From Symsagittifera roscoffensis (Eukaryota > Xenacoelomorpha > Acoela > Convolutidae): 64,000 nt of DNA. The notes below the pieces were generated by a model, which saw only the letters and a program-made list of their open reading frames with translations, made no database searches and was not told the DNA's origin. Where the stretch lies: assembly GCF_963678635.1 (NCBI RefSeq), contig NC_087063.1, forward strand, positions 10,264,386-10,328,385. The letters are read 5' to 3'. The translations under genes and the position numbers were made by a program. Shown here one piece after another: positions 1-13,403 of this stretch. Every line of letters starts with the position of its first letter. Position 1 is the first letter of the stretch.

Positions 1-1080
1 TTGATTGAAATAACTCGGAGTAATTTTGAAAAAGTTATCTAAATTTCAAAAACGTTTAAGTTAAAAAAAGAAGTCAAACTAAAATTAAAAGCTTAAAATT
101 CTTGCTAAGATGAAAAATTTCACTCTTTCTCGAAACAAAAAACGTGTTCTTTCTTTTTCTGAATTGGTCGGTTTTCGTGTTTTAGTTTTCCGCGGTCTTC
201 CCTACAAACAATCAGATGACTGGAAACGTATTGACTCAACCAGATTCTAAACAACAATAGACAGAACTAAACCGAAACAGTTGCCAGCGCTCGATCAAAT
301 AGAATCAAGAAAGACTGCATCTGTGCTGTGAGAAATAATATGTGACCTGAGGCTGATGATTGGTGATGATCTTAAAAATTAGCTCTATTTTGAATGCTCT
401 TTTTGTTCGAGTGATTCGACTGTAATTTACACTTTTACTATCGACTCTTCTTTTACCGCCAATTTAACTGTATCACGAGTGTCAAAAAATCAAAAAAAAA
501 ATCTTTTTAACTAAAGGGTTTAAATTGCAAAAAACAATCGGTGGAAAATTTCGTGCTTTAAATTTTTTGCAGCTTACAGTTCTAGTCGATCAACGATAGC
601 AAAAACTCAAGATCGCCAACTTTTGGCCTTATTTTTTGGTGCTTTCAAGATTTGGCGCTCGGTCAGATAGTATAAGAGTGCTCAAAAAAATGGTAATAAG
701 AGCGCCAAAAGAATGCCAAATTTTATAGCTGTGCTGGGTTGCAGAGACAGAGACAGATTTGGTCTGAATTGTTTCACATCAGTATGACATGCTTGTCACA
801 ACAATGCTTCTGTTTGTGCTGTCCACTTGGTTACCATAAACACTGGAATTTTTCTGTAAAACCCGCCGTCACTTTATGTATTTAATCCGAGTGCACAAAA
901 AACGCCGAGTCCGGCCGAGCAGTGTATTATCGAACTGCTCGCGGAACTTAGACAAATTTGCGGAATCAAGACCAAAAGCTTACAGAATCCAGAATACTTT
1001 CCGAAATCCGTAGCAATTATAATAAAACATACCGTCTTTTGGAATCCGCCTTATGTTTAAAAGATTTTGCATTTTGTAGG
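1..1080. other. Left flank, no gene recognised
   Basis: AT-rich sequence with no ATG-initiated ORF of protein-like composition. Near 830-900 there is weak similarity to a stretch near 2660-2760 (shared words such as TTTTTCTGT and a following GTCA-TTATGT block), suggesting a diverged repeat. I see nothing else that can be supported. Confidence 0.5.
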
Positions 1081-1238
1081 TGGAAATCGCAAAATCCTCT
1101 TATACATGTCTTATTGGTTTGTTTCGGATTCCGCGGCACATTTGTTTGTGAAGACCAAAAAAAATTGTAGATTCCGATGTCAAAATTCAGCATGCCAGCA
1201 TGTCCCAAAATCCCTCGACTCCCGGGGGATTTTCTGTG

Positions 1239-1880
1239 CAAGATCTGAATTTCTTTATTTCTTACATAAGTTGATTCTCAAATTTGAAATTCCTCATTTC
1301 AGATCTAGATAAGAACTTACAAATATCAGATCTGAAATTTGGATCTTAAAAAGAAAATCTTAGATCTGAAATATTCTTTAAAAACAAAAATTCAGATCTG
1401 AAATCAGATCTGAGAATTCCTTTGCTAAATTTTAATTTATGCATTTTGAGCAAATAATTGAGATTTTATTTTTTGATGTTTCTGCAATACACAAATATGT
1501 TTAGATAAGCTAACGGTTAAAAAAATTCCGAACCTTTTTTTTCTAAATTTATTGTTCAACTGTGTTAAAAAGTTTTAAAAAACGGTTAGAAGACCCGTCA
1601 AATTTTTGATTTTCATGCGCTACTTCTGCTTGGGGTAACATATTTTGGCAGTCACCAAATAGAGACTTTGCTGAGTACCTGAAGCTATCAATACAAAAAG
1701 AATCAAAAATAGCAAAAATTGTGTCAGAACCATTCGTTTTTCAGATCTGAAATAACCAAGAAAAACTAAATCTTACATCTGAAATTAGATCTGAAATAAC
1801 CAATTCTTAAAGTATCCAAGTTTGATTTAAACATTTCACAACCTATATTAGATTTGAAATTAGATCTGAAATAGATTAGT
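1239..1880. repeat. Cluster of AGATCTGAAAT motifs
   Basis: About a dozen perfect or near-perfect copies of AGATCTGAAAT (core AGATCT palindrome, often with a leading C) occur in two groups, about 1239-1410 and 1741-1880. Some are back to back, as in CAGATCTGAAATCAGATCT. Spacing is irregular, so this is not a simple microsatellite. The cluster recurs at about 7801-8440 in duplication copy 2, where single-base changes have gained or lost individual copies. Function unknown. Confidence 0.8.
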
Positions 1881-4637
1881 TCAGAAAAGTTACTGGGTAA
1901 GGGCTTAGAGACTAAAATCTCTTCGCCTCAGAATGACACAATTTGGACTTAATGGTAAAAGAAATTTTGTGTTTTGATAAGATGGGCAACGTTTTTGAAA
2001 ACTTTATGAAAACGAGGCAAAAAAACTTACAGATTGAAAACAAAAAAAATCGATTTAGATTACAGTGATCTATTTTATTTGGCAACACCGAAAATACTGA
2101 CCCGTTATAACTTTTCATCAGCGATGCAGCGTAAAACAAAAACAATTTTTTTTGACATTACGGAAACACTGATTTTTGTTTTGTATTTATAACCTGTTAC
2201 CTATTTATACAACTTCGCGGCATGTAAATTTATTTTTCACGTTTTCTAGAGATTTGAGAAAATTTTTTGAAAACATCGAAGATATTTTTTTTACGATTTT
2301 GCTTTTTAAAATGAAGCAAAAAGAAAGTTTGACGAGTAGAGCGGAAGTTTTTTGGCTCAAAAAGAATATAGAATAAAAGTTTTTGTACATCCAAGTTTAA
2401 AATTATCCCCGATCTTGCTGGTCAACAATGCCTTTTATAAGTAATGATCCCTCGATTATTCGAAACGGTTACCAGTTTGCCATCTTTTGCTATACTTTGT
2501 GCACTTAGCAACTTGATGCACTTGGTTTGAGATAGTCAGATTGGTTGATGCACTTTGCAATAGTTTGCCATACTTGATGCATTTAGCAAATTGTTTATCA
2601 GAACATTATCTTTTGCAGTAACAAAATTGTGGTGACCGCTTCGCTACCACGGGAGCCTACCTTTGGAACCGTTTCACAGCATTCACTAAGAAAACACTTA
2701 TATTTTTCTGTGAGCCGCTCCGATGTCATTATGTGTTTAACTCGAGAGTGCTTTTTTGGTTTGAGATCGTCATTTTGTAAATTCAATCTCGCTGTGGCAA
2801 TGCTAGTGTATGAGGACGAGACTTTATTTGACCTCCTGTTTCAGGTCTACCACGTTTGAACCAAACTGCTTTTATCTTCAGTTACTAAGTAAAACTCTAG
2901 ACGCAAAAAAAAACTTGGATCTGTGGTACCGCAAGGAACTTGAATGGTAACTAAGATCAAGACTTTAACTCATCTTGCGTTATAGATATAAGCAAGGTAA
3001 GAATAAAGTGAATATCATGGCAATTTAAACCTTAGAATCAACTTAAATCTTTCATGTTGATCTTTCATGAGAGTGGGAGTACAAAATAGCGCCAACTTCA
3101 GTAGCGATATGGCAGGTCGTCAACGACCTTGGCATCCAGAATGAAATAAACTTGAATAAGATCAATATGACGTAATGGTATGCATAGAAACTTCACTATA
3201 TCACAGGATGGCAAAATGAGATTAGAAAAAATAAGTCAGTCAGGCGTGTGGATTAAGTAAAAAACAAACAAACTATCCTTAGATAGTCTGACAGCTTCGA
3301 TATGTCCTATGTCATTCTAAGAACTAAGTTATTAGTTTGTGAATGATCGTATTTCTTATCTAGTTTTTAAACGGAGCCCCAGTGATACTATGTAGAGATT
3401 ACTGAATTAAATACTAATGATCACCCTAAAATGTTCGCTCTGTTTAACCTAGATTTGTTACCTTAAGAAAAAAGTGTACGAATTTGTATATCCACCCGCA
3501 TCGGGTTTTGAACGCTGATTATCGATTATTTAAATGGTTACTTAAGAGTGTCCAATGTTTACAAAAATCCGATATATTCTACTTAAGTGTTTTATAAGCG
3601 GCTTTTCGTGTTAAAATAAAATAAAACGATTATTCGAAAATTTTAATTCATATTTTGATATTGACGATGTAATTTCCTATTTTTTGTATAAAACACAGCC
3701 TATTTTAAAGAAAAATTTGAATACTGATTTTGCATTATCAAAGCATTAATCTGCTTTTTTTTGGTTTCACTAATAAAATTTTCTATCATGTTTCATACTC
3801 TAACATGTTGTGTATACATGATGAAATAAAACACATGTGTTCAGTATGTTTAAGTGCCAATTGTGAAAAACTGGTGCAAAATTTGAAAAACTAATGCAAA
3901 GCTTGTCACACTGGTTAATATCTTCCCTAAAAGAAACAATCAAATTAAATTAAAAAGAAAACTCGCGTGAAAATTGTTTCAAAAGAGTGTGTTTTGTTAG
4001 CTTATTTTTACATGTGCCATCTTAGATCTTTACCTAAAGTTTATTGTAACGGTGGCGCTTTCACGTCAACTGTCATTTTGATTGCAGTTTTTTTGTAGAA
4101 TTACATTGTATGTCAATTTTTTGAGTACGTAAAAAATGAGCTAAAAAAATAATCTTTCAGAAATAACTGTGGGAATTTCAAAAACTGCATGTCTGACTAA
4201 TTTGCTACAATTAATCCGCGATATATCATTATCATCATGTTTGATTTCCTCCTAGATTTTCACGCTTACTGCGCGATCATTTCAATTTGAGACGAAATGT
4301 TCGTAATATTAATCGTTCATACTGCACTTCAAAATTAAAAAGGACATTTAAGAAACTGTTCCTTTTTTCTTTTAAAAACTCCCATGCCTTATTTTCCGTC
4401 TAGTGGTTGTTTCTTTGATCCAATTCGCACGATTCAGTTCAATTCAGAATAGTTTCTGAGCTAAGCTTTTTCTTAGTTTGCTCTACATTGTTAGAAATTT
4501 AGGACGCATCGGCAGTATTTAAAACCCCATAAAAATCATCACACAAATTGTTGGGAGGCAATATATATTTGTTTGAATTTGAGCTCAAACTCTATCATTC
4601 GGTAAAGAAATATTTTATTGGAGCTATTTGTTGCTTA

Positions 4638-5172
4638 TTGTTCCGACTTTCGATATGAAAGTAACGGAATGTTTGTGTTCGGGATGGGTTTTTTTTTCTT
4701 CAGACAAATTTCCACTTTTTAACTAGCCATTTTTGACGGAATTTTTTATATCATTCGAAAGGTATTGTTGTCTTGAGCTCAAGTTTGAAAAGATATTTCA
4801 CCTGTGATCATTTTTTGTAAAGTTACGGGGATTTAAATATTGCCATTTTGGCCAATTTGGGACAATTAACAAGCGATATATTTCGCGCTATTAACGCATA
4901 AGCGGAGAATTAATCCGTCTTAGAAATAGTTTCGAATTGGTTAAACGAAGCATATTTGCCATAATTGGTTTGTTACAAGGAGCGAAACTTATCCTTTTGT
5001 ACTTTATAAGGCGTTTGGGGGGATGAAAAATTTTCATAAAAAAAATCAAATTTTGGAAAAAATTTTTTTCATTTTGATTTATTTCATTGAATTTTTTAAT
5101 GCTATTACTGCTCCATAATCCTTAAAAGGCAGTCGGAACATTCAAGGCTTCGCCCTGATACGAGCAGTCTTG
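4638..5172 (+). mobile_element. Helentron-like non-autonomous element, copy 1
   Basis: First of eight copies of a ~500-550-bp family in this window. It starts TTGTTCCGACTTTCGATA and ends GAGCAGTCTTG. The first ~10 bases recur inverted (AGTCGGAACA) about 32 bases before the 3' end, followed by a perfect hairpin, here CAAGGCTTCGCCCTG with one change from the family form CAGGGCTTCGCCCTG. A subterminal inverted repeat plus a 3' hairpin and no target duplication is the arrangement described for Helentron-type Helitrons. No ORF is present, so it is non-autonomous. Confidence 0.5.
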
Positions 5173-6810
5173 ATGAGACTCAAAAACAGACTAAATTCAA
5201 AATTTATCGGCCAGTTATTTAAATATAAAGGTACTCAACTCACAATATGAACAAAAACAACAGTTAAAGTAATCTGTTAAATTCAAAACATGATATCATC
5301 AAAAAGGTTAATAAACGTGAATATTCACAACAATTCTGCTTTTTGACTGTTCCTAGTTTAATTCCGATTCCAAAAAAAGAACATTGAAGTAGTACTGACA
5401 AGACAAGGCTTGCAATCGATTTGATACAGATAATGTAGCGGAGACCTTAACAAAAAAAAATCAATTTGAATCGATTGAATTTTAATTCAGCTTACTACAA
5501 AACTCTAGCCTAGATCGATTTGAATCTTTTTTGTCAACGTTTCCCCGTTTCATTTTCCTACGAATTTCAGTATCAATATAATCAAATTGTTACTCCACCG
5601 ACTTTTAACGACTTTTTGTAGGGCTATTTTATGCATATTATATAAAGATTATACTTAGATTTTCAAGACTACCAAATAAGGAAAATAAAAATTTAACAGA
5701 TGAATTTCAATTGATATTTCATTTTGCTGTTTGACCTGAAAAAAGCTATGAGGATAACTTTTATCTAAATTTTCTGCTTCGAAAAGTAATTTTTTTTATT
5801 TGGTGATGTTTTCAATTAAATGGTATTTGCCTAAGAACGTGAATAATTTAGATAACACTTCAAAAACTTTTACACTGTTTTTTTTTAACATGAGAACCCT
5901 TATTTTTGCAAAATTTGAAAAGGAATCCATTGAAAGCAAAAGTTTGGGTACAAAATTCTCCTCGAGTGACTCTTGCTCTCTGTAGAATTTCTTGACCAGA
6001 AAAATTTGCTGAAGCTTCGCAACAAGAAAAAAGTTATGTTAAATCAGTTTTGTTGATATTTTGATGATTTTCACTAGCTTGCCAATATCTGCTTAAATCT
6101 ATTTAAATCCATTTTTATGCAATAAAATTGACTTTTTCTTTAACGTAAACTTTCTTTTAATCCATTATATTTTATCTGCTTTCTGTCTAGTTTTTTTTAT
6201 GTTTTCTCCGAGATAAAACGTCTCAGAAGTTTGTTTGCTTAATTTGATCAATGTTATAGAAATTTAAAAACTTTTTTCTATCATGGTGTATGTAACCTCT
6301 CTCAATGACTTTGTCAAGTCTGTTTAGAGTTCATCTCTCAGCTTTTACTTTGTTGGCAACCCGCCTCCCAACAGAAACGTAATCAATACAGCTTATGAGC
6401 TTTTGGAACTTTCAACTGTGAGTTTATTGACAAATTTATTCTTTTTCTCATATTCATTTTCTTTTTTCAATGCAAAAAAAACTTTTGGTTTAACTAAAAG
6501 GGTAAGTTTTTCTAACAAACAACTTGCCGGGTTAGCTGATGAAATAACAAAATTTAATCCCCTACAGTTTATTAAAATAAGACAAAATGAACCTCTCGCT
6601 GCTCCTCGCCGTGTCTTGATCTGATCACAAATCCGCTCAACATTTAGAGATGCTGGGTTTTCGATTAGTTATGAAAAACTTTTTCCAATGGTATGCCGAT
6701 AAAAAATCTCTAAGTGAGCCTAGTTGCTGAGATAAGCTTTTTTTAAAGAAAAAGGACACACCGCAAATATCAGAAAAAGTAACAAAAAAATAAGCTCACG
6801 CTTAAATGAC

Positions 6811-7640
6811 TTAATAAACATTTGTAACCTCAAGTTCTATGAGTTAACTAATTAACGAAATAATTAACGTTCCGATCAGTTGAATCGTTACGTTTTAAGA
6901 ACTATAAAAAGTTCTCAATGTGTTTTTTCCCGCAATTTTTGGCTTTTAACTGTTCTTTTTGAAAGATGATTTCAAAAGTTGATTGAAAATAGTCGTAAGC
7001 AATTGAGTTTTTAGGCCTCATTTGACCCCGCTAGAAATGATTCAAAAATGAAACATCAAACATTAGCGTAACTAACACTAAAAAAAGCAAAAATTACAAC
7101 CAATTACATGAAAATCAAAAAATTCATCTTATAGTAATTAATGTGTTAGACTAAACTTTACAGATGGAGGATCAAAACCGCAGCGCACAAAAAGAAAGCT
7201 TAACTGCTAAAAGTGGTTTATTTTTTTTTTAATTTACAAAAGCCTGAAAATAAGTTAAATCTTAAAAAAACTTAATAAACAGTTGTAACCTAACGTTCTA
7301 TGAATTAACTAATTAACGTACTAATTAGCGAACTAATAAAAGTTCTGTTCAGTTGTGTCGTTGCATTCTAATAAGTTTCTCAATGTGTTTTTACGCAAGT
7401 TTTGACTTTTTAACTATTCCTGTTGAAATATGAATGAAAATAGCCATAAGCATTTGAGTTTTTAGGCCTTGATCATTTGACCCCGCAAGAAATGATTCAT
7501 CTTTGAAACATCCAACATTAGCGTAACTAACACTAAACAAAGCAAAAATGAAAACCGATTACATGAAAATCAAAAAAGTCATAGGATTGTAATTGATGTG
7601 TTAGACTCAAACTCTAGAGAATAAGGACCAACACCGCAGC
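6811..7640. repeat. 460-bp tandem sub-repeats in copy 1
   Basis: Two diverged monomers share anchors AATAAACAGTTGTAACC (about 6813 and 7272) and TTTGACCCCGC (about 7021 and 7477), a period near 459 bp. Each also holds a block ending in a CGCAGC-CACAAAA type sequence. The same family continues in duplication copy 2 and beyond it to 16.4 kb. Non-coding. Confidence 0.75.
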
Positions 7641-10600
7641 AGTGGAAATCGCAAAATCCTCTTATACATGTCTTATTGGTTTGTTTCGGATTCCGCGGCA
7701 CATTTGTTTGTGAAGACCAAAAAAATTGTAGATTTCGATGTCAAAATTCAGCATGCCAGCATGTCCCAAAATCCCTCGACTCCCGGGGGATTTTCTGTGC
7801 AAGATCTGAATTTCTTTATTTCTTACATAAGTTGATTCTCAAATTTGAAATTCCTCATTTCAGATCTAGATAAGAACTTACAAATATCAGATCTGAAATT
7901 TGGATCTTAAATAGAAAATCTTAGATCTGAAATATTCTTTAAAAACAAAAATTCAGATCTGAAATCAGATCTGAGAATTCCTTTGCTAAATTTTAATTTA
8001 TGCATTTTGAGCAAATAATTGAGATTTTATTTTTTGATGTTTCTGCAATACACAAATATGTTTAGATAAGCTAACGGTAAAAAAAAAATTCCGAACCATT
8101 TTTTTTCTAAATTTATTGTTCAACTGTGTTAAAAAGTTTTAAAAAACGGTTAGAAGACCCGTCAAATTTTTGATTTTTATGCGCTACTTCTGCTTGGGGT
8201 AACATATTTTGGCAGTCACCAAATAGAGACTTTGCTGAGTACCTGAAGCTATCAATACAAAAAGAATCAAAAATAGCAAAAATTGTGTCAGAACCATTCG
8301 TTTTTCAGATCTGAAATAACCAAGAAAAACTAAATCTTAGATCTGAAATTAGATCTGAAATAACCAATTCTTAAAGTATCCAAGCTTGATTTAAACATTT
8401 CACAACCTATATTAGATGTGAAATAGAATAGTTCAGATCTGTTTCAGAAAAGTTACTGGGTAAGGGCTTAGAGACTAAAATATCTTCGCCTCAGAAAGAC
8501 ACAATTTGGACTTCATGGTAAAAGAAATTTTGTGTTTTGATAAGGTGGGCAACGTTTTTGAAAACTTTATGAAAACGAGGCAAAAAAATTTACAGATTGA
8601 AAACAAGAAATCGATATAGATTACAAAGATCTATTTTATTTGGCAACACAGAAAATACTGACCCGTTATAACTTTTCATCAGCGATGCAGCGTAAAACAA
8701 AAACAATTTTTTTTGACATTACGGAAACACTGATTTTTGTTTTGTATTTATAACCTGTTACCTATTTATACAACTTCGCGGCACGTAAATTTATTTTTCA
8801 CGTTTTCTAGAGATTTGAGAAAAATTTTTGAAAACATCGAAGATATTTTTTTTTACAATTTTGCTTTTTAAAATGAAGCAAGAAGAAAATTTCGAAGAGT
8901 AGAGCGGAAGTTTTTTGGCTCAAAAAGAATATAGAATAAAAGTTTTTGTACATCCAAGTTTAAAATTATCCCCGATCTTGCTGGTCAACAATGCCTTTTA
9001 TAAGTAATGATCCCTCGATTATTCGAAGCGGTTACCAGTTTGCCATCTTTTGCTATACTTTGTGCACTTAGCAACTTGATGCACTTGGTTTGAGATAGTC
9101 AGATTGGTTGATGCACTTTGCAATAGTTTGCCATACTTGATGCATTTAGCAAATTGTTTATCAGGACATTATCTTTTGCAGTAACAAAGTTGTGGTGACC
9201 GCTTCGCTACCACGGGAGCCTACCTTTGGAACCGTTTCACAGCATTCACTAAGAAAACACTTATATTTTTCTGTGAGCCGCTCCGATGTCATTATGTGTT
9301 TAACTCGAGAGTGATTTTTGGTTTGAGATCGTCGTTTTGTAAATTCAATCTCGCTGTGGCAATGCTAGTGTATGAGGACGAGACTTTATTTGACCTCCTG
9401 TTTCAGGTCTACCACGTTTGAACCAAACTGCTTTTATCTTCAGTTACTAAGTAAAACTCTAGACGCAAAAAAAACTTGGATCTGTGGTACCGCAAGGAAC
9501 TTGAATGGTAACTAAGATCAAGACTTTAACTCATCTTGCGTTATAGATATAAGCAAGGTAAGAATATAGTGAATATCATGGCAATTTAAACCTTAGAATC
9601 AACTTAAATTTTTCATGTTGATCTTTCATGAGAGTGGGAGTACAAAATAGCGCCAACTTCAGTATTCAGTAGCGATATGGCAGGTCGTCATCGACCTTGG
9701 TATCCAGAATGAAAAAAATTTGAATAAGATCAATATGACGTAATGGTATGCATAGAAACTTCACTATATCACAGGATGGCAAAATGAGATTAGAAAAAAT
9801 AAGTCAGTCAGGCGTGTGGATTAAGTAAAAAACAAACAAACTATCCTTAGATAGTCTGACAGCTTCGATATGTCCTATGTGATTCTAAGAACTAAGTTAT
9901 TCGTTTGTGATTGATCGTATTTCTTATTTAGTTTTTAAACGGATCCCCAGTGATACTATTTAGAGATTACTGAATTAAATACTAATGATCACCCTAAAAT
10001 GTTCGCTCTGTTTAACCTAGATTTGTTACCTTAAGAAAAAATTGTACGAATTTGTATATCTACCCGCATCGGGTTTTGAACGCTAATTATTGATTATTTA
10101 AATAGTTATTTAAGAGTGTCCAATGTTTACAAAAATCCGATATATTCTACTTAAGTGTTTTATAAGCGGCTTTTCGTGTTAAAATAAAATAAAACGATTA
10201 TTCGAAAATTTTACTTCATATTTTGATATTGACGATGTAATTTCGTATTTTTGTATAAAACACAGCCTATTTTAAAGAAAAATTTGAATACTGATTTTGC
10301 ATTATGAAAGCATTAATCTGCTTTTTTTTGGTTTCACTAATAAAATTTTCTATCATGTTTCATACTCTAACATGTTGTGTATACATGATGAAATAAAACA
10401 CTTGTGTTCAGTATGTTTAAGTGCCAATTTTGAAAAACTGGTGCAAAATTTGACAAACTAATGCAAAGCTTGTCACACTGGTTAATATCTTCCCTAAAAG
10501 AAACAATCAAATTAAATTAAAAAGAAAACTCGCGTGAAAATTGTTTCAAAAGAGTGTTTTTTGTTACTTATTTTTACATGTGCCATCTTAGATCTTTACC

Positions 10601-11203
10601 TAAAGTTTATTGTAACGGTGGCGCTTTCACGTCAACTGTCATTTTGATTGCAGTTTTTTTGTAGAATTACATTGTATGTCAATTTTTTGAGTACGTAAAA
10701 AATGAGCTAAAAAAATAATCTTTCAGAAATAACTGTGGGAATTTCAAAAACTGCATGTCTGACTAATTTGCTACAATTAATCCGCGATATATCATTATCA
10801 TCATGTTTGATTTCCTCCTAGATTTTCACGCTTACTGCGCGATCATTTCAATTTGAGACGAAATGTTCCTAATATTAATCGTTCATACTGCACTTCAAAA
10901 TTAAAAAGGACATTTAAGAAACTGTTCCTTTTTTCTTTTAAAAACTCCCATGCCTTATTTTCCGTCTAGTGGTTGTTTCTTTGATCCAATTCGCACGATT
11001 CAGTTCAATTCAGAATAGTTTCTGAGCTAAGCTTTTTCTTAGTTTGCTCTACATTGTTAGAAATTTAGGACGCATCGGCAGTATTTAAAACCCCATAAAA
11101 ATCATCACACAAATTGTTGGGAGGCAATATATATTTGTTTGAATTTGAGCTCAAACTCTATCATTCGGTAAAGAAATATTTTATTGGAGCTATTTGTTGC
11201 TTA

Positions 11204-11741
11204 TTGTTCCGACTTTCGATATGAAAGTAACGGAATGTTTGTGTTCGGGATGGGTTTTTTTTTTCTTCAGACAAATTTCCACTTTTTAACTAGCCATTTT
11301 TGACGGAATTTTTTTATATCATTCGAAAGGTATTGTTGTCTTGAGCTCAAGTTTGAAAAAATATTTTACCTGTGATCATTTTTTGTAAAGTTATGGGGAT
11401 TTAAAGATTGCCATTTTGGCTAATTTGGGACAATTAACGCGCGAAATATTTCGCGCTATTAACGCGTAAGCGGAGAATTAATCCGTCTTAGAAATCGTTT
11501 CGAATTGGTTTAAAAAAGCATATTTGCCATAATTGCTTTGTTACAAGGAGCGAAATTTATCCTTTTGTACTTTATAAGGCGTGTGGGGGGATGAAAAAGT
11601 TTCATTAAAAAATTCAAATTTTGGAAAAAAAAATTTTTCATTTTGATTTATTTCATTGAATTTTTTAATGCTATTACTGCTCCATAAACCTTAAAAGGCA
11701 GTCGGAACATTCAAGGCTTCGCCCTGATACGAGCAGTCTTG
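11204..11741 (+). mobile_element. Helentron-like element, copy 2
   Basis: The duplicate of the element at 4638-5172, with the same start, the same subterminal inverted AGTCGGAACA and the same altered 3' hairpin. It arose by segmental duplication rather than independent insertion, since flanks on both sides also match. Confidence 0.5.
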
Positions 11742-13403
11742 ATGAGACTCAAAAACAGACTAAATTCAAAATTTATCGGCCAGTTATTTAAATATCAAGG
11801 TACTCAACTCACAATATGAACAAAAACAACAGTTAAAGTAATCTGCTAAAATCAAAACATGATATCATCAAAAAGGTTAATAAACGTGAATATTCACAAC
11901 AATTCTGCTTTTTGACTGTTCCTAGTTTAATTCCGATTCCAAAAAAAAAGAACATTGAAGTAGTACTGACAAGACAAGGATTGCAATCGATTTGATACAG
12001 ATAATGTAGCGGAGACCTTAACAAAAAAAAATCAATTTGAATCGATTGAATTTTGATTCAGCTTACTACAAAACTCTAGCCTAAAAATCTTTTTTCAATC
12101 GATCCTAAATCGACTTGAATCTTTTTTGTCAACGTTTCCCCGTTTCATTTTCCTACGAATTTCAGTATCAATATAATCAAATTGTTACTCCACCGACTTT
12201 TAACGACTTTTTGTAGGGCTATTTTATACAGATTATATAAAGATTATACTTAGATTTTCAAGACTACCAAATAAGGAAAATAAAAATTTAACAGATGAAT
12301 TTCAATTGATATTTCATTTTGCTGTTTGACCTGAAAAAAGCTATGAGGATAACTTTTATCTAAATTTTCTGCTTCGAAAAATAATTTTTTTTATTTGGTG
12401 ATGTTTTCAATTAAATGGTATTTGCCTAAGAACGTGAATAATTTAGATAACACTTCAAAAACTTTTACACTCTTTTTTTTTACCATGAGAACCCTTATTT
12501 TTGCAAAATTTGAAAAGGAATCCATTGAAAGCAAAAGTTTGGGTACAAAGTTCTCCTCGAGTGACTCTTGCTCTCTGTAGAATTTCTTGACCAGAAAAAT
12601 TTGCTGAAGCTTCGCAACAAGAAAAAAGTTATGTTAAATCAGTTTTGTTGATATTTTGATGATTTTCACTAGCTTGCCAATATCTGCTTAAATCTATTTA
12701 AATCCATTTTTATGCAATAAAATTGACTTTTTCTTTAACGTAAATTTTCTTTTAATCCATTATATTTTATCTGCTTTCTGTCTAGTTTTTTTTATGTTTT
12801 CTCCGAGATAAAACGTCTCAAAAGTTTGTTTGCTTAATTTGATCAATGTTATAGAAATTTAAAAACTTTTTTTCTATCATGGTGTATGTAGCCTCTCTCA
12901 ATGACTTTGTCAAGTCTGTTTAGAGTTCATCTCTCAGCTTTTACTTTGTTGGCAACCCGCCTCCCAACAGAAACGTAATCAATACAGCTTATGAGCTTTT
13001 GGAACTTTCAACTGTGAGTTTATTGACAAATTTATTCTTTTTCTCATATTAATTTTCTTTTTTCAATGCAAAAAAAACTTTTGGTTTAACTAAAAGGGTA
13101 AGTTTTTCTAACAAACAACTTGCCGGGTTAGCTGATGAAATAACAAAATTTAATCCCCTACAGTTTATTAAAATAAGACAAAATGAACCTCTCGCTGCTC
13201 CTCGCCGTGTCTTGATCTGATCACAAATCCGCTCAACATTTAGAGATGCTGGGTTTTCGATTAGTTATGAAAAACTTTTTCCAATGGTATGCCGATAAAA
13301 AATCTCTAAGTGAGCCTAGTTGCTGAGATAAGCTTTTTTTAAAGAAAAAGGACACACCGCAAATATCAGAAAAAGTAACAAAAAAATAAGCTCACGCTTA
13401 AAT

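Larger units (their letters stand above)
1081..7640. repeat. Tandem segmental duplication, copy 1 (6.56 kb)
   Basis: The sequence from TGGAAATCGC at 1081 to ACCGCAGC at 7640 is repeated almost base for base from 7643 to 14272, head to tail with two bases between. Differences are scattered substitutions and small indels, and I estimate well over 95% identity by eye. No ORF survives in both copies: the longest in copy 1 (6403-6624) starts with TTG and has a stop in copy 2. The unit contains the AGATCTGAAAT cluster, one ~535-bp interspersed element, and about 1.8 copies of a 460-bp sub-repeat. Because both copies carry the same interspersed element at the same place, the duplication followed that insertion. 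Confidence 0.92.

Noticed and set aside
6403-6624. 73-codon ORF in duplication copy 1
   Set aside because: Begins with TTG, and a TCA-to-TAA change breaks it in copy 2.
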